Shown here one piece after another: positions 14,668-23,757 of a stretch of DNA of 49,441 nt. The notes beneath the pieces are model-generated. The model was not told the DNA's origin, made no database searches, and saw only the letters and a list, made by a program, of their open reading frames with translations. How positions within the stretch are numbered: the stretch's first letter is position 1; every line of letters starts with the position of its first letter. Location: NCBI GenBank assembly GCA_964477265.1, contig CAYZDJ010000022.1, positions 1-49,441 on the forward strand, read 5' to 3'. The translations under genes were made by a program, and so were the position numbers. This stretch comes from CAIVPM01 sp964477265 (GTDB lineage: Bacteria; Bacteroidota; Bacteroidia; Chitinophagales; Chitinophagaceae).

Positions 14668-15948
14668 TTACACAACTGTTAATTCAAAAAATTCATTTGG
14701 GTTTAAATATTTTTTTGCAAGTGCCTGTAGTTCTTCAGGTGTAATGGTTTTAATAATATTGATAGCATTATTAAAGTATGCCTCGGTAAAGCCATTAAGT
14801 ATATAACTCTTCCATCTTGCCAAAATTTGGAATGGTCCATCAAGGTCGCCAAGCAAAGTACCAATCATGTAATTCCTTACAAGGTCTAACTCCTCTTTGT
14901 CAATTAATGCATCGTGCAAAATTTTCATTTCTTTGTACACTTCATCAATGGTTGCATTGACAACATCCCTTCCACATTCAGTGCTTATCATCCATGCACT
15001 TTCTTGCATGTGGTTTTGCAGGTAAGAGTGTATGCCATAAGTGTAACCTTTATCCTCCCTTATGTTGCTCATTAAACGGCTGCCAAAAAAGCCTCCAAAA
15101 ACATTATTCAACACCAAACATTTTTGAAAATCCGGGTGGTGCTTATTGGGAAAATTTCTTGCAATACGCACAGCAGCCTGCACTCCATTTTCATCGTTTA
15201 TAATACTGTATTTTTTTTCGATTGCAGGTGTGCTTTTAATTTCGTTCTTAATGTTTTTATTAATGTTGAATGGTATTTTGCCAAAGGCATCATTTAATAT
15301 TTGCTCATAGTTATTAGGCAATTTGCCTGCAATAAAAATTTTGCAATCGCCATTTTTATAATATTGGTTATAGAATTTTACAATGCTATCCCTGTCAATA
15401 TTATCATAGTCTATTGTTGAGTTATAGGTGCCATAAGGATGCTGCATACCAAACAAATATTCATCTATTAAACGTGCAGCAATAAAATCGCATTTTTTCA
15501 AATTCACCTCAAGCCTTTGCTTTTGGTTTTGCTTGTAAATGTTCAGCTCCTCTTCCGGAAAAACAGCATCGTTAATTATTTCTGTAATTACAGGGGTTAG
15601 TAACGATAAATTTTTACTAAGTGTATGCAGCGTAATGGTTGCAGTTTCGTTGTAGCAGCTTCTGTTTAAGTAAGCACCATAAAAATCAAAGTGCTCATTT
15701 ATTTCAAACGCAGTTTTTTTGCTTGTGCCATTCTTTAATAAAAAGTTTGTCGATGCTGCAATTACTTTTTTATCCTCAAACCAGTTGCCTGCATCAAACA
15801 CCAGCTCAAGCATTAAAACATCTTGCTCGCCAGCCTCAATGGCATATACGTTTGTTCCATTATCAAGTGTAAAATGGTTGTATGGCTTAAGGTGTAAATT
15901 AAAATCTACAGGTTGTGTTATATTAGGTTGTATTGTTCTGTTTAGCAT
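14668..15948 (-). CDS. M16 peptidase family protein, non-catalytic partner
   Basis: 426 residues of the M16 (pitrilysin/insulinase-like) fold. The inverted zinc motif HxxEH is absent where expected; the segment reads NFLLKNGTSKKTAFEINEHFD. The C-terminal half keeps GGFFGSRLMSNIREDKGYTYG, with an R/Y pair typical of the substrate-binding partner in two-subunit M16 enzymes. It is transcribed directly after the catalytic subunit (16082-17320), which supports a heterodimer (inference by analogy with PqqF/L-type and mitochondrial-processing-peptidase-like pairs). The intergenic space holds an inverted repeat. There is no obvious signal peptide. Confidence 0.85.
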   Translation of the reverse strand: MLNRTIQPNITQPVDFNLHLKPYNHFTLDNGTNVYAIEAGEQDVLMLELVFDAGNWFEDKKVIAASTNFLLKNGTSKKTAFEINEHFDFYGAYLNRSCYNETATITLHTLSKNLSLLTPVITEIINDAVFPEEELNIYKQNQKQRLEVNLKKCDFIAARLIDEYLFGMQHPYGTYNSTIDYDNIDRDSIVKFYNQYYKNGDCKIFIAGKLPNNYEQILNDAFGKIPFNINKNIKNEIKSTPAIEKKYSIINDENGVQAAVRIARNFPNKHHPDFQKCLVLNNVFGGFFGSRLMSNIREDKGYTYGIHSYLQNHMQESAWMISTECGRDVVNATIDEVYKEMKILHDALIDKEELDLVRNYMIGTLLGDLDGPFQILARWKSYILNGFTEAYFNNAINIIKTITPEELQALAKKYLNPNEFFELTVV

Positions 15949-15960
15949 TTTGTTTTTTTA

Positions 15961-16081
15961 ACCACTGAGACACAGAGGGCACAGGGAAATTGTTTTTACT
16001 TTTAACTTACTATAAGATAGTGACTATTTTATTTAATATTGTTTCTTCTCAGTGTTCTTTGAGCCTCTGTTGTGCCACAAT
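15961..16081. repeat. Imperfect inverted repeat E between the M16 genes
   Basis: Left arm CCACTGAGACACAGAGGGCA; right arm TCAGTGTTCTTTGAGCCTCT then GTTGTGCCAC. The arms are complementary with interruptions. It fills the gap and directly abuts the stop codon of the catalytic M16 gene (16082). Confidence 0.7.
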
Positions 16082-17320
16082 TTAATTCTTACTGTAATAC
16101 CTTAAAGTATTGCTATTATTCTTATCAAAAATTTGTTTACTGTAATCTAAAATATCCTGTGTAGTAATGGTTTGATATTTCTGCAACTCAGTGTTCATCA
16201 TACTTACATCGCCAAGCAGATCATAAAAAGCAAGGCTGTTTGCACGACTCATTAAAGCCATATCCTCAAAAGCAATTACACTTTCTGTTTTGTTTTTTAC
16301 TTTTTGCAATTCAGCATCTGTCACCAATTCTGTCATTATTTTTTGTAGTTCTTCTTCAATTGCAATCTCTGCATCTTTCATTTGCTTTCCTTTTACCAGC
16401 TTGCCTTCAATTGCTATCAAACCCTTATCAACACTGCCAAAATGGTAACAATCCAAATTAGAGAAAAGTTGCTTTTCTTTCACTAATTTTTGAAACAACC
16501 TTGACGAGCCACCACCACCTAAAACTTCAGTAATTAAGTCTGCAACGTAATATCCTTTCTCTAACCTGCTATCAATATGAAACGTTTTTACCAAAGCATC
16601 TAAAGGCACATCAGCAGTAACATCAAGTTCTTTTGCAGCAGTTTGCTTAGGTTCTAATGGCAGGTTTCTATTATACTTTTCGCCACCTGGAATACTGCCA
16701 AACCATTTATTGGCAAGCTCTAAAGCCTTTGCTGTATCTACATTTCCTGCAATTACAAGAATGGCATTTATGGGGCAATAATGTTTTTTAAAAAATGACT
16801 TTACATCATCAAGCGTTGCGTCTTCTACATGGCTTAAATCTTTACCAATGGTCATCCATTTATAAGGATGTGTTGTATAAGTCAATTCTCTCGCAAGCTT
16901 CCACACATCTCCATAAGGCTTGTTAATGTAATGTTCTTTAAACTCTTCGCACACAACTTTTCTTTGTGTTTCCAGGCTCTTTTTATTGAAGGCAAGGCTT
17001 AGCATTCTATCACTTTCAAGCCACATGGCAGTTTCTAAATTTTCTGCTGGTAACTGGCAGTAATAGTTTGTTAAGTCATTTGTTGTGTAAGCATTATTCT
17101 CTCCACCTGCACGTTGCAAAGGTTCGTCATAATCTTCAATATTAATGCTGCCACCAAACATCAGGTGCTCAAATAAATGTGCAAAGCCAGTCTTTTCAGG
17201 ATTTTCGTCTCTTGCACCTACATCATACATCACATTTACCACAGCCATTGGCGTGCTTTTATCTTCATGTATTATTACACGCAAGCCATTATCTAAAACA
17301 AATTTATTAAAATGAATCAT
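16082..17320 (-). CDS. M16 zinc metallopeptidase, catalytic subunit
   Basis: 412 residues. The inverted zinc-binding motif H48-L-F-E51-H52 is in GFAHLFEHLMFGGS, and the distal glutamate lies in the RKVVCEEFKEH segment (about 121-130). The C-terminal GGGGSSRLFQKLVKEKQL is the second M16 domain. Members degrade small peptides or process proteins; the substrate is unknown. It pairs with the downstream non-catalytic M16 gene. There is no signal peptide, so it is cytoplasmic or exported by an unknown route. The start ATG at 17320 is 26 bases from the helicase stop codon, suggesting co-transcription. Confidence 0.9.
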   Translation of the reverse strand: MIHFNKFVLDNGLRVIIHEDKSTPMAVVNVMYDVGARDENPEKTGFAHLFEHLMFGGSINIEDYDEPLQRAGGENNAYTTNDLTNYYCQLPAENLETAMWLESDRMLSLAFNKKSLETQRKVVCEEFKEHYINKPYGDVWKLARELTYTTHPYKWMTIGKDLSHVEDATLDDVKSFFKKHYCPINAILVIAGNVDTAKALELANKWFGSIPGGEKYNRNLPLEPKQTAAKELDVTADVPLDALVKTFHIDSRLEKGYYVADLITEVLGGGGSSRLFQKLVKEKQLFSNLDCYHFGSVDKGLIAIEGKLVKGKQMKDAEIAIEEELQKIMTELVTDAELQKVKNKTESVIAFEDMALMSRANSLAFYDLLGDVSMMNTELQKYQTITTQDILDYSKQIFDKNNSNTLRYYSKN

Positions 17321-17346
17321 TGTTAAATTTAGGGAGCAAATGTAGC

Positions 17347-19869
17347 CTATTCAGTCACTTGGGTTTTACTATTTACAAAATCTAAATGAGAAATTACCCA
17401 TCGTATTTCGCCAAAGCTGTAATCATCGCCTAAGTCATTTTTCACAGCTGTAATGCTTGTACCTTTTTCAAAACCTTTCAATGCTTCAATAACAGTTGTA
17501 ACTTTATCTATTGGAAGCAATTCTGTAATAGCAATATTTCCACTGGCAACAAACTTGCTTAAATGACCTTCAATTGTGCCTGCACTCATGTTACGTTCTA
17601 ATGCAATGTCTGCAATACCTTTCCCTTGTTGAAATAACTTGAAAGTCTCATCATAGGTATTTATCTTTTCTTTCTTTGGCTCATCATCAGTTTTTACTTT
17701 TGAATTTTTAACCTTTGTATGTATCAATGATTCCAGGTTATTCTCCCTGCAATAATCTATAATGATTTGTAAAAAAGCATTGCCATAGTTTTTAATTTTG
17801 GCACCACCAAAACCTGTAATCTGTGCAAGCTCTGTCTTTGATTGAGGTAGGTAAGTTGCAAGCTCATCAAGGGTTTTGGCATTAGCAATTAAATAAATTT
17901 GTTCGCCAGTTTGTTCAACAATTTCATCTCTTAAATCCTTTAATTCATCATACAATTTTGGGTGTGTGGCGTGCTTAAAACTGCCTGAAGATTTTTTTGC
18001 ATTTGATGAAACAGTAAAGCCAGTAACAATAAATTCCTTTTTTATTTTTTGATATGCCGAAAGTGAAAAGCCTTGCTGCATAGCTTGCAGAAAAGCTTGC
18101 TTAAAGCTATTGGTAGTAAACAATTCCTTCAATAATCCATCATAAGTTTTTGCATTCTCTTTATCGTTGGTTAATGCGTTTGATGAATTGATATAGCCAC
18201 ATAAATTTTTCAGTTCAACGCTATACCAATTGGCTGCTTTAATAAGTCTTTCCTGCAAGGTGCTATTGCTTTCTGGCAACACTGCATTGTCATTTAAGCT
18301 TACAAGCTCCCTATTAAATTTATTGCCAAAATTATTATAGCGTTCTACTTTTTCTTTTAATTGATGAATGAATTGCTGTGTAGAAGTATTGAATGATTTT
18401 GCTTGTTCCTCAACAAATTTTTCAAGCTTATGAACTGTTTTCAATTCATTGTTAAATTCAAATAATTCCTGTAAAATATTATTCTGGTGAAGATGCTTTT
18501 CAAAAGACAAGCTGCTTTGCAATTGATGTGCTTTATAATGTTTGCTGAATTGCTGAATATGCTGGTCGTTAAACAAGCTATTGCTTGTTATTTTACTTAC
18601 CAGCACAATACCATCAAGCGTTCTACATCTACTTAAAGCAACATAGACCTGTCCAGGTGCAAAGGCAGCTCCTGCATCTATTATGGCTTTATCAAATGTT
18701 AAGCCCTGGCTTTTATGTATGGTTATTGCCCATGCAAGCCTTAATGGATACTGCACAAAACTCCCAATTACATCTTCCTCAACCTGATTGTTTTTAGGAT
18801 TTAACCCATAACGAATATTTTCCCATTTATATTTTTCAACTTTAATGGAATCATTACTGTCATTACATTTTACATAAATATCATCGTTACTTATTTTTTC
18901 TATGGTTCCAATTTTTCCATTAAAATATCTTTTGGCTTTATCCAAATCATTTTTAATAAACATTACCTGTGCACCCAATTTAAACTCAAGTACTTCATCT
19001 ATCGGAAACATCTTTTCAGTAAACTCGCCTTCAACTGTTGCTTTATAAAAAAAAGAAGCTGTTTTTATAGATTGCAAGGCTTCACTATTTATAGCATCAG
19101 CACGATTGTTATGTGTTGTAAGCGTAATATAGCCTTCATCTTTATTTGGCTCAAATGATGGATTGTAATGCTGTTGCAATAATTGCAAGGCATCTTCATC
19201 AAGATTGTTATTTCTAACTTTATTAAGCAAGCTAATAAAATACTCATCATCCTGCCTGTAAATTTTATCAAGCTCAATATATGCTGGCTCACATTCTTTA
19301 ATAACCATGCTATCAAAAAAATATGGGCTAGAATAATACTGACTTAATATCTGCCATTCTGCATTTGGTACAACTGGTGGCAATTGAAACATATCACCAA
19401 TCAATAAAACCTGCAAACCACCAAATGCTTTGCTGTGCTGGTTTCTATAATGCCTCAACACCTGGTCAATGGCATCTAAAACATCGCAACGCACCATGCT
19501 TATTTCGTCAATAATAAGCAGTTCAAGCTTTTGAATTATATCAATTCTTTCTTTATTAAATTTTACCTTGCCTAATAATTGGTGCTTATCTGCAACGCCA
19601 TTATTATGCTCTGAAAAGCCTGATTTTGCAGGAACATAAGGTGTAAAAGGCAACTGAAAAAATGAATGAATAGTAACGCCACCAGCATTAATTGAAGCCA
19701 CACCTGTTGGTGCAACTACAACTATGGTTTTATTGCTATGCTCTCTTATATATTTTAAAAAAGTTGTTTTGCCAGTGCCTGCTTTACCTGTTAAAAAAAC
19801 ACTTCTGTTGGTATGTTGTATAAAATCGGTTGCCAGTTGAAAATTAATATTTGTAGTATCTGTTTGCAT
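17347..19869 (-). CDS. PIF1-like SF1 helicase with HRDC and C-terminal helix-turn-helix domain
   Basis: 840 residues. Walker A GKAGTGKT at 28-35, APTGVASINAGG (motif Ia), LLIIDEISMV (Walker B, about 112-121), LIGDMFQLPPVV (motif III) and the C-terminal WAITIHKSQGLTFDKAIID with YVALSRC give a complete PIF1/RecD-type helicase core in about 440 residues. Residues about 640-700 (YDELKDLRDEIVEQTGEQIY, QITGFGGAKIKNYG) are an HRDC domain; about 715-775 (LFQQGKGIADIALERNMSAG, TIEGHLSKFV) is an HTH_40-type helix-turn-helix. It is a DNA helicase in replication or repair (family knowledge). This three-part build is seen in Bacteroidota. ATG start at 19869. Confidence 0.88.
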   Translation of the reverse strand: MQTDTTNINFQLATDFIQHTNRSVFLTGKAGTGKTTFLKYIREHSNKTIVVVAPTGVASINAGGVTIHSFFQLPFTPYVPAKSGFSEHNNGVADKHQLLGKVKFNKERIDIIQKLELLIIDEISMVRCDVLDAIDQVLRHYRNQHSKAFGGLQVLLIGDMFQLPPVVPNAEWQILSQYYSSPYFFDSMVIKECEPAYIELDKIYRQDDEYFISLLNKVRNNNLDEDALQLLQQHYNPSFEPNKDEGYITLTTHNNRADAINSEALQSIKTASFFYKATVEGEFTEKMFPIDEVLEFKLGAQVMFIKNDLDKAKRYFNGKIGTIEKISNDDIYVKCNDSNDSIKVEKYKWENIRYGLNPKNNQVEEDVIGSFVQYPLRLAWAITIHKSQGLTFDKAIIDAGAAFAPGQVYVALSRCRTLDGIVLVSKITSNSLFNDQHIQQFSKHYKAHQLQSSLSFEKHLHQNNILQELFEFNNELKTVHKLEKFVEEQAKSFNTSTQQFIHQLKEKVERYNNFGNKFNRELVSLNDNAVLPESNSTLQERLIKAANWYSVELKNLCGYINSSNALTNDKENAKTYDGLLKELFTTNSFKQAFLQAMQQGFSLSAYQKIKKEFIVTGFTVSSNAKKSSGSFKHATHPKLYDELKDLRDEIVEQTGEQIYLIANAKTLDELATYLPQSKTELAQITGFGGAKIKNYGNAFLQIIIDYCRENNLESLIHTKVKNSKVKTDDEPKKEKINTYDETFKLFQQGKGIADIALERNMSAGTIEGHLSKFVASGNIAITELLPIDKVTTVIEALKGFEKGTSITAVKNDLGDDYSFGEIRWVISHLDFVNSKTQVTE

Positions 19870-19918
19870 AAGGAACGATAAAAGTAAAGTTTTAACAAAT
19901 AGTTTAGTATTCTAAATG

Positions 19919-19926
19919 TAGATTTG
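19919..19926 (+). promoter_or_regulatory. Bacteroidota -7 box ahead of the ceramidase-like gene
   Basis: TAGATTTG fits TAnnTTTG and lies 15 bases before the ATG at 19941. No good -33 box at ideal spacing was found, so this is tentative. Confidence 0.4.
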
Positions 19927-19940
19927 ATTTTTAACTTGCA

Positions 19941-20690
19941 ATGAAAGCACTACCAAGACTTCTTTTTTTACTTACCATTATTGCATTTGCTGTTATATTT
20001 ATTTTTATAAAACCAATTGCTCAACCACTGGCATATCACAGCTTTAGTGATACCGTTTTTCTGTTTAACATCAGTAACTTTAGTAATGTTATCAGCAATA
20101 TTGGGTTTGTAGTTGTAGGCATTTGGGGTGTAATTATTTTTAGTAAAAATAATATTAATGACTTTTTCACTTTAGTTATAAGCCTTGGATTTATACTTAC
20201 AGGCATAGGTTCTGCATATTATCATTACAATCCAAATAATGCAACACTGGTTTGGGACAGGTTGCCTATGACTATTGTTTTTACTACATTTTTTGCCCAA
20301 ACCTATAGCTTGTTTATTAACAAGAAAACAGCAAAAAAAATTTTACTCATTTGCTTACCACTTGGCATTTTTTCTGTGTGGTATTGGCATTATACAGAAA
20401 CTTTGGGCAACGGTGATTTGCGTTTGTATGCACTCGTGCAATATTTACCTATGCTGCTTTTGGTTATTATTATATCGCTGCACCATAAAAAGCAAAGCCA
20501 GTTAATTAAGCATTATGTTTTAATTGGTGCTTTTTATTTTATTGCCAAAATTTTTGAAAACTATGATAAACAGCTTCACGAAATTTTCAAAGTAATTGGT
20601 GGGCATCCAATTAAACATATAGCAGCATCAATAGCAGCCTTTTTTATTATTAAGCTAAGTCTTAAAAAAAACAAACAATTTTCCAATTAG
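19941..20690 (+). CDS. Ceramidase-like CREST-superfamily integral membrane protein
   Basis: 249 residues with about seven hydrophobic helices. The metal/active-site pattern of the CREST group (alkaline ceramidase, PAQR, Per1) is visible: S91-x3-H95 in GIGSAYYHYNP, D106 in VWDRLPMT, and H222-x3-H226 in GGHPIKHIAAS. In alkaline ceramidases these residues bind zinc and hydrolyse the amide bond of ceramides; sphingolipid-making Bacteroidota could use such an enzyme, but the substrate here is inferred. It is alone on the plus strand between the helicase and feoB. Confidence 0.75.
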   Translation: MKALPRLLFLLTIIAFAVIFIFIKPIAQPLAYHSFSDTVFLFNISNFSNVISNIGFVVVGIWGVIIFSKNNINDFFTLVISLGFILTGIGSAYYHYNPNNATLVWDRLPMTIVFTTFFAQTYSLFINKKTAKKILLICLPLGIFSVWYWHYTETLGNGDLRLYALVQYLPMLLLVIIISLHHKKQSQLIKHYVLIGAFYFIAKIFENYDKQLHEIFKVIGGHPIKHIAASIAAFFIIKLSLKKNKQFSN

Positions 20691-20763
20691 GGCTATTGTT
20701 TTCCCTACATCGTAAAATATAAAAAAGCATCAACATACATTTGCAAGCTATTGCAAATAACTC

Positions 20764-22869
20764 TTGAACAACAATCATCAGCATATAATTTTAACAGGAA
20801 ATCCCAACAGTGGCAAATCTTCTTTGTTTAATGCTCTAACTGGGCTAAACCAAAAAGTTGGCAATTTTCCTGGTGTTACAGTTGATAAAAAAGTTGGAAC
20901 GCTTTCCCTATCAAAACAAAAAATTGACTTGATTGATTTGCCAGGAACTTATTCTTTATATCCACGCAGGGCAGATGAATGGGTTGCCTATAAAGTATTA
21001 ATGGGTTTGGAAAAAGACATTACACCAAACATGATTGTAATTGCAGTTGATGCAAGTAATTTAAAACGAAATCTGCTTTTTTGCAGCCAGATAATAGACT
21101 TGCAAATTCCTGTTGTTGTAGCTTTAACAATGACAGATATTGCTGCTAAAAAAAATATTAAGATTGATGTTACAGCATTACAGCAACAATTAAATGTGCC
21201 TGTAATACCTGTAAATCCACGAAAACATAAAGGCTTAACACAATTAAAAAAAACAATTGAAGAAACCTTAGTTGCAACAAGTTCTAATCAAACTACATTT
21301 TTAGAAACTAAAAAATATGCACCAGAAGCGATAGAATCTGTGCAAAAAATTATTGCTATAAATGATTACAAAGCCATTCATTACTTAATCAACCATGAGG
21401 AATTTGATTTAGATAACAACACACAGGTTGCAATAGAAAATATTGAAATTGTAAATAAGTTTAACCCAACTAAAACACAGGCTACCGAGGTAATTGAGCG
21501 GTACCAGCACATTAATAAAATAATGCAGGTTTGTGTGCAGGAGCCAAGTCCATTAGCCAAAAAAATTATTACTGATAAGTTAGACGATGTGTTGTTGCAC
21601 AGAGTTTGGGGTTATGGTATTTTACTGTCTGTTTTATTTATACTTTTTCAAAGTGTGTTTTGGTTGGCACAATTTCCTATGGATGGCATTGAGTGGAGTT
21701 TTAAAGAATTGTCAAGCAGCCTACACAATGTTTTACCAACAAATAAATTCACTAATCTTTTATTAAATGGCGTTATTGCTGGACTTAGTGGAATACTTGT
21801 TTTTGTGCCTCAAATAATGATTCTCTTTGGTTTAATAACTATTTTAGAAGATACAGGTTATATGGCTCGCATTAGTTTTTTAAGTGATAAGCTGATGCGT
21901 AAAGTTGGGTTGAATGGAAAGAGTGTAATGCCTATGATTAGTGGATTTGCTTGTGCAGTACCAGCAATTATGGCTGCACGCAATATTGAAAATAAAAAGG
22001 AACGGCTGCTTACTATTTTCGTTACTCCATTTATGAGTTGCAGTGCAAGGTTACCAGTGTTTACAATACTTATATCTCTTGTAATTCCTAATACTTACTA
22101 TGCAGGATTTTTAAGCCTGCAAGGCATTGTAATGATGTGCCTTTATTTGTTTGGAATTTTTATAGCATTACTTACAAGCTATGTAGTCAAGCGTTTTATT
22201 AAGGCTAAGGAAAAAAGCTTTTTCATTTTAGAGTTGCCTGTATATCGTAGCCCACGTTGGAAAAATGTGGTGATAACAATGATTGAAAAAGCAAAAATAT
22301 TTGTTGTTGATGCTGGAAAAATAATAATGATTATAAGTATCCTGCTGTGGTTTTTGAGTAGCTATGGGCCTGATAATAAAATGCAAATAACTGAAGAAAA
22401 ATATGCTGCTGAAATAAAAATTCATCCTGAAAACACTGCACAGTTGGAAAGAAGTTTAAATGCAGAAAAACTGCAATATTCTTATGCAGGTTATTTAGGC
22501 AAAGCCATTGAGCCTGCCATAAAACCACTTGGTTACGATTGGAAAATTGGCATTGCATTGATAACATCTTTTGCTGCACGCGAAGTTTTTGTAGGAACAA
22601 TGGCAACTTTATATAGTGTGGAAGACAGCAATGACAAAGGTTTGAGGGAAAAACTACAATCAGCCAGGCATAACGATGGAACAAAAGTTTATACTTTGGC
22701 GACTGCACTTTCTTTAATGATGTTTTATTTATTGGCTATGCAATGCATGAGTACATTAGCAATAGTTAAACGAGAAACTAAGAGCTTGAAATATCCTCTA
22801 ATACAACTTTTTTATATGACAGGCTTGGCTTATTTATTAAGCTTTATAGTGTATAATATTTTCAAATAA
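20764..22869 (+). CDS. feoB: Ferrous iron transporter FeoB
   Basis: 701 residues. The N-terminal G domain has G1 GNPNSGKS at 12-19, the switch VGNFPGVTVDKK, and G3 DLPG in IDLIDLPGTYSLYP. The C-terminal part has the Gate repeats (LEDTGYMARISFLSDKLMRK, GFACAVPAIMAARNIENKKE, and FAAREVFVGTMATLY) and about eight membrane helices. It imports Fe2+ across the inner membrane. The start codon is TTG at 20764: an in-frame stop lies two codons upstream and the G1 motif follows after only 11 residues, so no other start fits. No feoA gene is next to it in this window. The gene ends three bases before a convergent glycosyltransferase gene. Confidence 0.95.
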   Translation: MNNNHQHIILTGNPNSGKSSLFNALTGLNQKVGNFPGVTVDKKVGTLSLSKQKIDLIDLPGTYSLYPRRADEWVAYKVLMGLEKDITPNMIVIAVDASNLKRNLLFCSQIIDLQIPVVVALTMTDIAAKKNIKIDVTALQQQLNVPVIPVNPRKHKGLTQLKKTIEETLVATSSNQTTFLETKKYAPEAIESVQKIIAINDYKAIHYLINHEEFDLDNNTQVAIENIEIVNKFNPTKTQATEVIERYQHINKIMQVCVQEPSPLAKKIITDKLDDVLLHRVWGYGILLSVLFILFQSVFWLAQFPMDGIEWSFKELSSSLHNVLPTNKFTNLLLNGVIAGLSGILVFVPQIMILFGLITILEDTGYMARISFLSDKLMRKVGLNGKSVMPMISGFACAVPAIMAARNIENKKERLLTIFVTPFMSCSARLPVFTILISLVIPNTYYAGFLSLQGIVMMCLYLFGIFIALLTSYVVKRFIKAKEKSFFILELPVYRSPRWKNVVITMIEKAKIFVVDAGKIIMIISILLWFLSSYGPDNKMQITEEKYAAEIKIHPENTAQLERSLNAEKLQYSYAGYLGKAIEPAIKPLGYDWKIGIALITSFAAREVFVGTMATLYSVEDSNDKGLREKLQSARHNDGTKVYTLATALSLMMFYLLAMQCMSTLAIVKRETKSLKYPLIQLFYMTGLAYLLSFIVYNIFK

Positions 22870-22872
22870 ATG

Positions 22873-23757
22873 TTACAAATTGGTTTTAGCAAGCAACATA
22901 AGCTTGTATAAATTGTAAAGCCACAAACTGTTAAATCCTTTATTCAATAGAGTTTCAGTAAAATCGCACAAGCTAACTGATAGCATTTTTAATCCATTTT
23001 TTTTTACTTTAAAATAGAGTTTCAAAAGCCTCACATCTTCAATAAAATTTTTATCGTAGTTTAATTGCTTTGTAATTTTTAGAAGGTTATTTATTGCCTG
23101 TTTAGTTTTACAAATGAATTCCTCGTTGCAATCATTTGCAATACAATTAACAACATTATCAATGTGCAAAATACTAATACTATTTTGCTTTAATGTAAAG
23201 CCAAACAAAGTGTCTTCGTGTCCATAAGTTGTAATAGTTTCATCAAATTTTATTTGTTGCAAAATTTCTTTTTTAATAATGAAATTCTTAGTTATAAAGC
23301 TTGAGTAAATACTTTTACTTCTATTTTTAATAATTTGCTGTTCCGACTGGTTACAAATTTTATAGTACAAATTATTTTTGCGATTAAAAACCTCGGGTTT
23401 TATAAAATGTGCTTGACCACAAATGACCAAAGCTTTTTTAGTATTTATTTCTTCAATATATTTTTCTAAGAAATCATTTGAAGAAACTATAGCATCATTA
23501 TCTAAAAAAAGCAGCCAATCATATTTTGCAAATTCCAAAAACTTATTCCTGATTTTTGCTCTTCCAATGTTTTCCTCAAGTAAAAAATAGTTGCATTTTT
23601 TTAATAAACTTTCGTTCGCTCTTCTATATTCGTCTGTTGACCTATCATCTACGCAAACAATTTCAACAGCAATATGTAGTTTATTAATTTGAACATTCAA
23701 ATCATCAACAAGCTTGTTGCAATTGGTGTTAAAAATGGGTATGCAGATAGATAACAT
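22873..23757 (-). CDS. Family 2 glycosyltransferase
   Basis: 294 residues with a GT-A fold: LSICIPIFNTN at the N-terminus, VCVDDRSTD (37-42), and the DxD-type metal site FLDNDA (D86/D88). The middle segment YGHEDTLFGFTLKQ resembles the catalytic ED motif of GT2 enzymes. It transfers a sugar from a nucleotide sugar to a glycan; donor and acceptor are unknown. Its ATG overlaps the stop codon of the upstream glycosyltransferase by one base (TAATG), so the two are translationally coupled and probably work on the same surface polysaccharide. There is no membrane segment; it is probably membrane-associated in the cytoplasm. Confidence 0.87.
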   Translation of the reverse strand: MLSICIPIFNTNCNKLVDDLNVQINKLHIAVEIVCVDDRSTDEYRRANESLLKKCNYFLLEENIGRAKIRNKFLEFAKYDWLLFLDNDAIVSSNDFLEKYIEEINTKKALVICGQAHFIKPEVFNRKNNLYYKICNQSEQQIIKNRSKSIYSSFITKNFIIKKEILQQIKFDETITTYGHEDTLFGFTLKQNSISILHIDNVVNCIANDCNEEFICKTKQAINNLLKITKQLNYDKNFIEDVRLLKLYFKVKKNGLKMLSVSLCDFTETLLNKGFNSLWLYNLYKLMLLAKTNL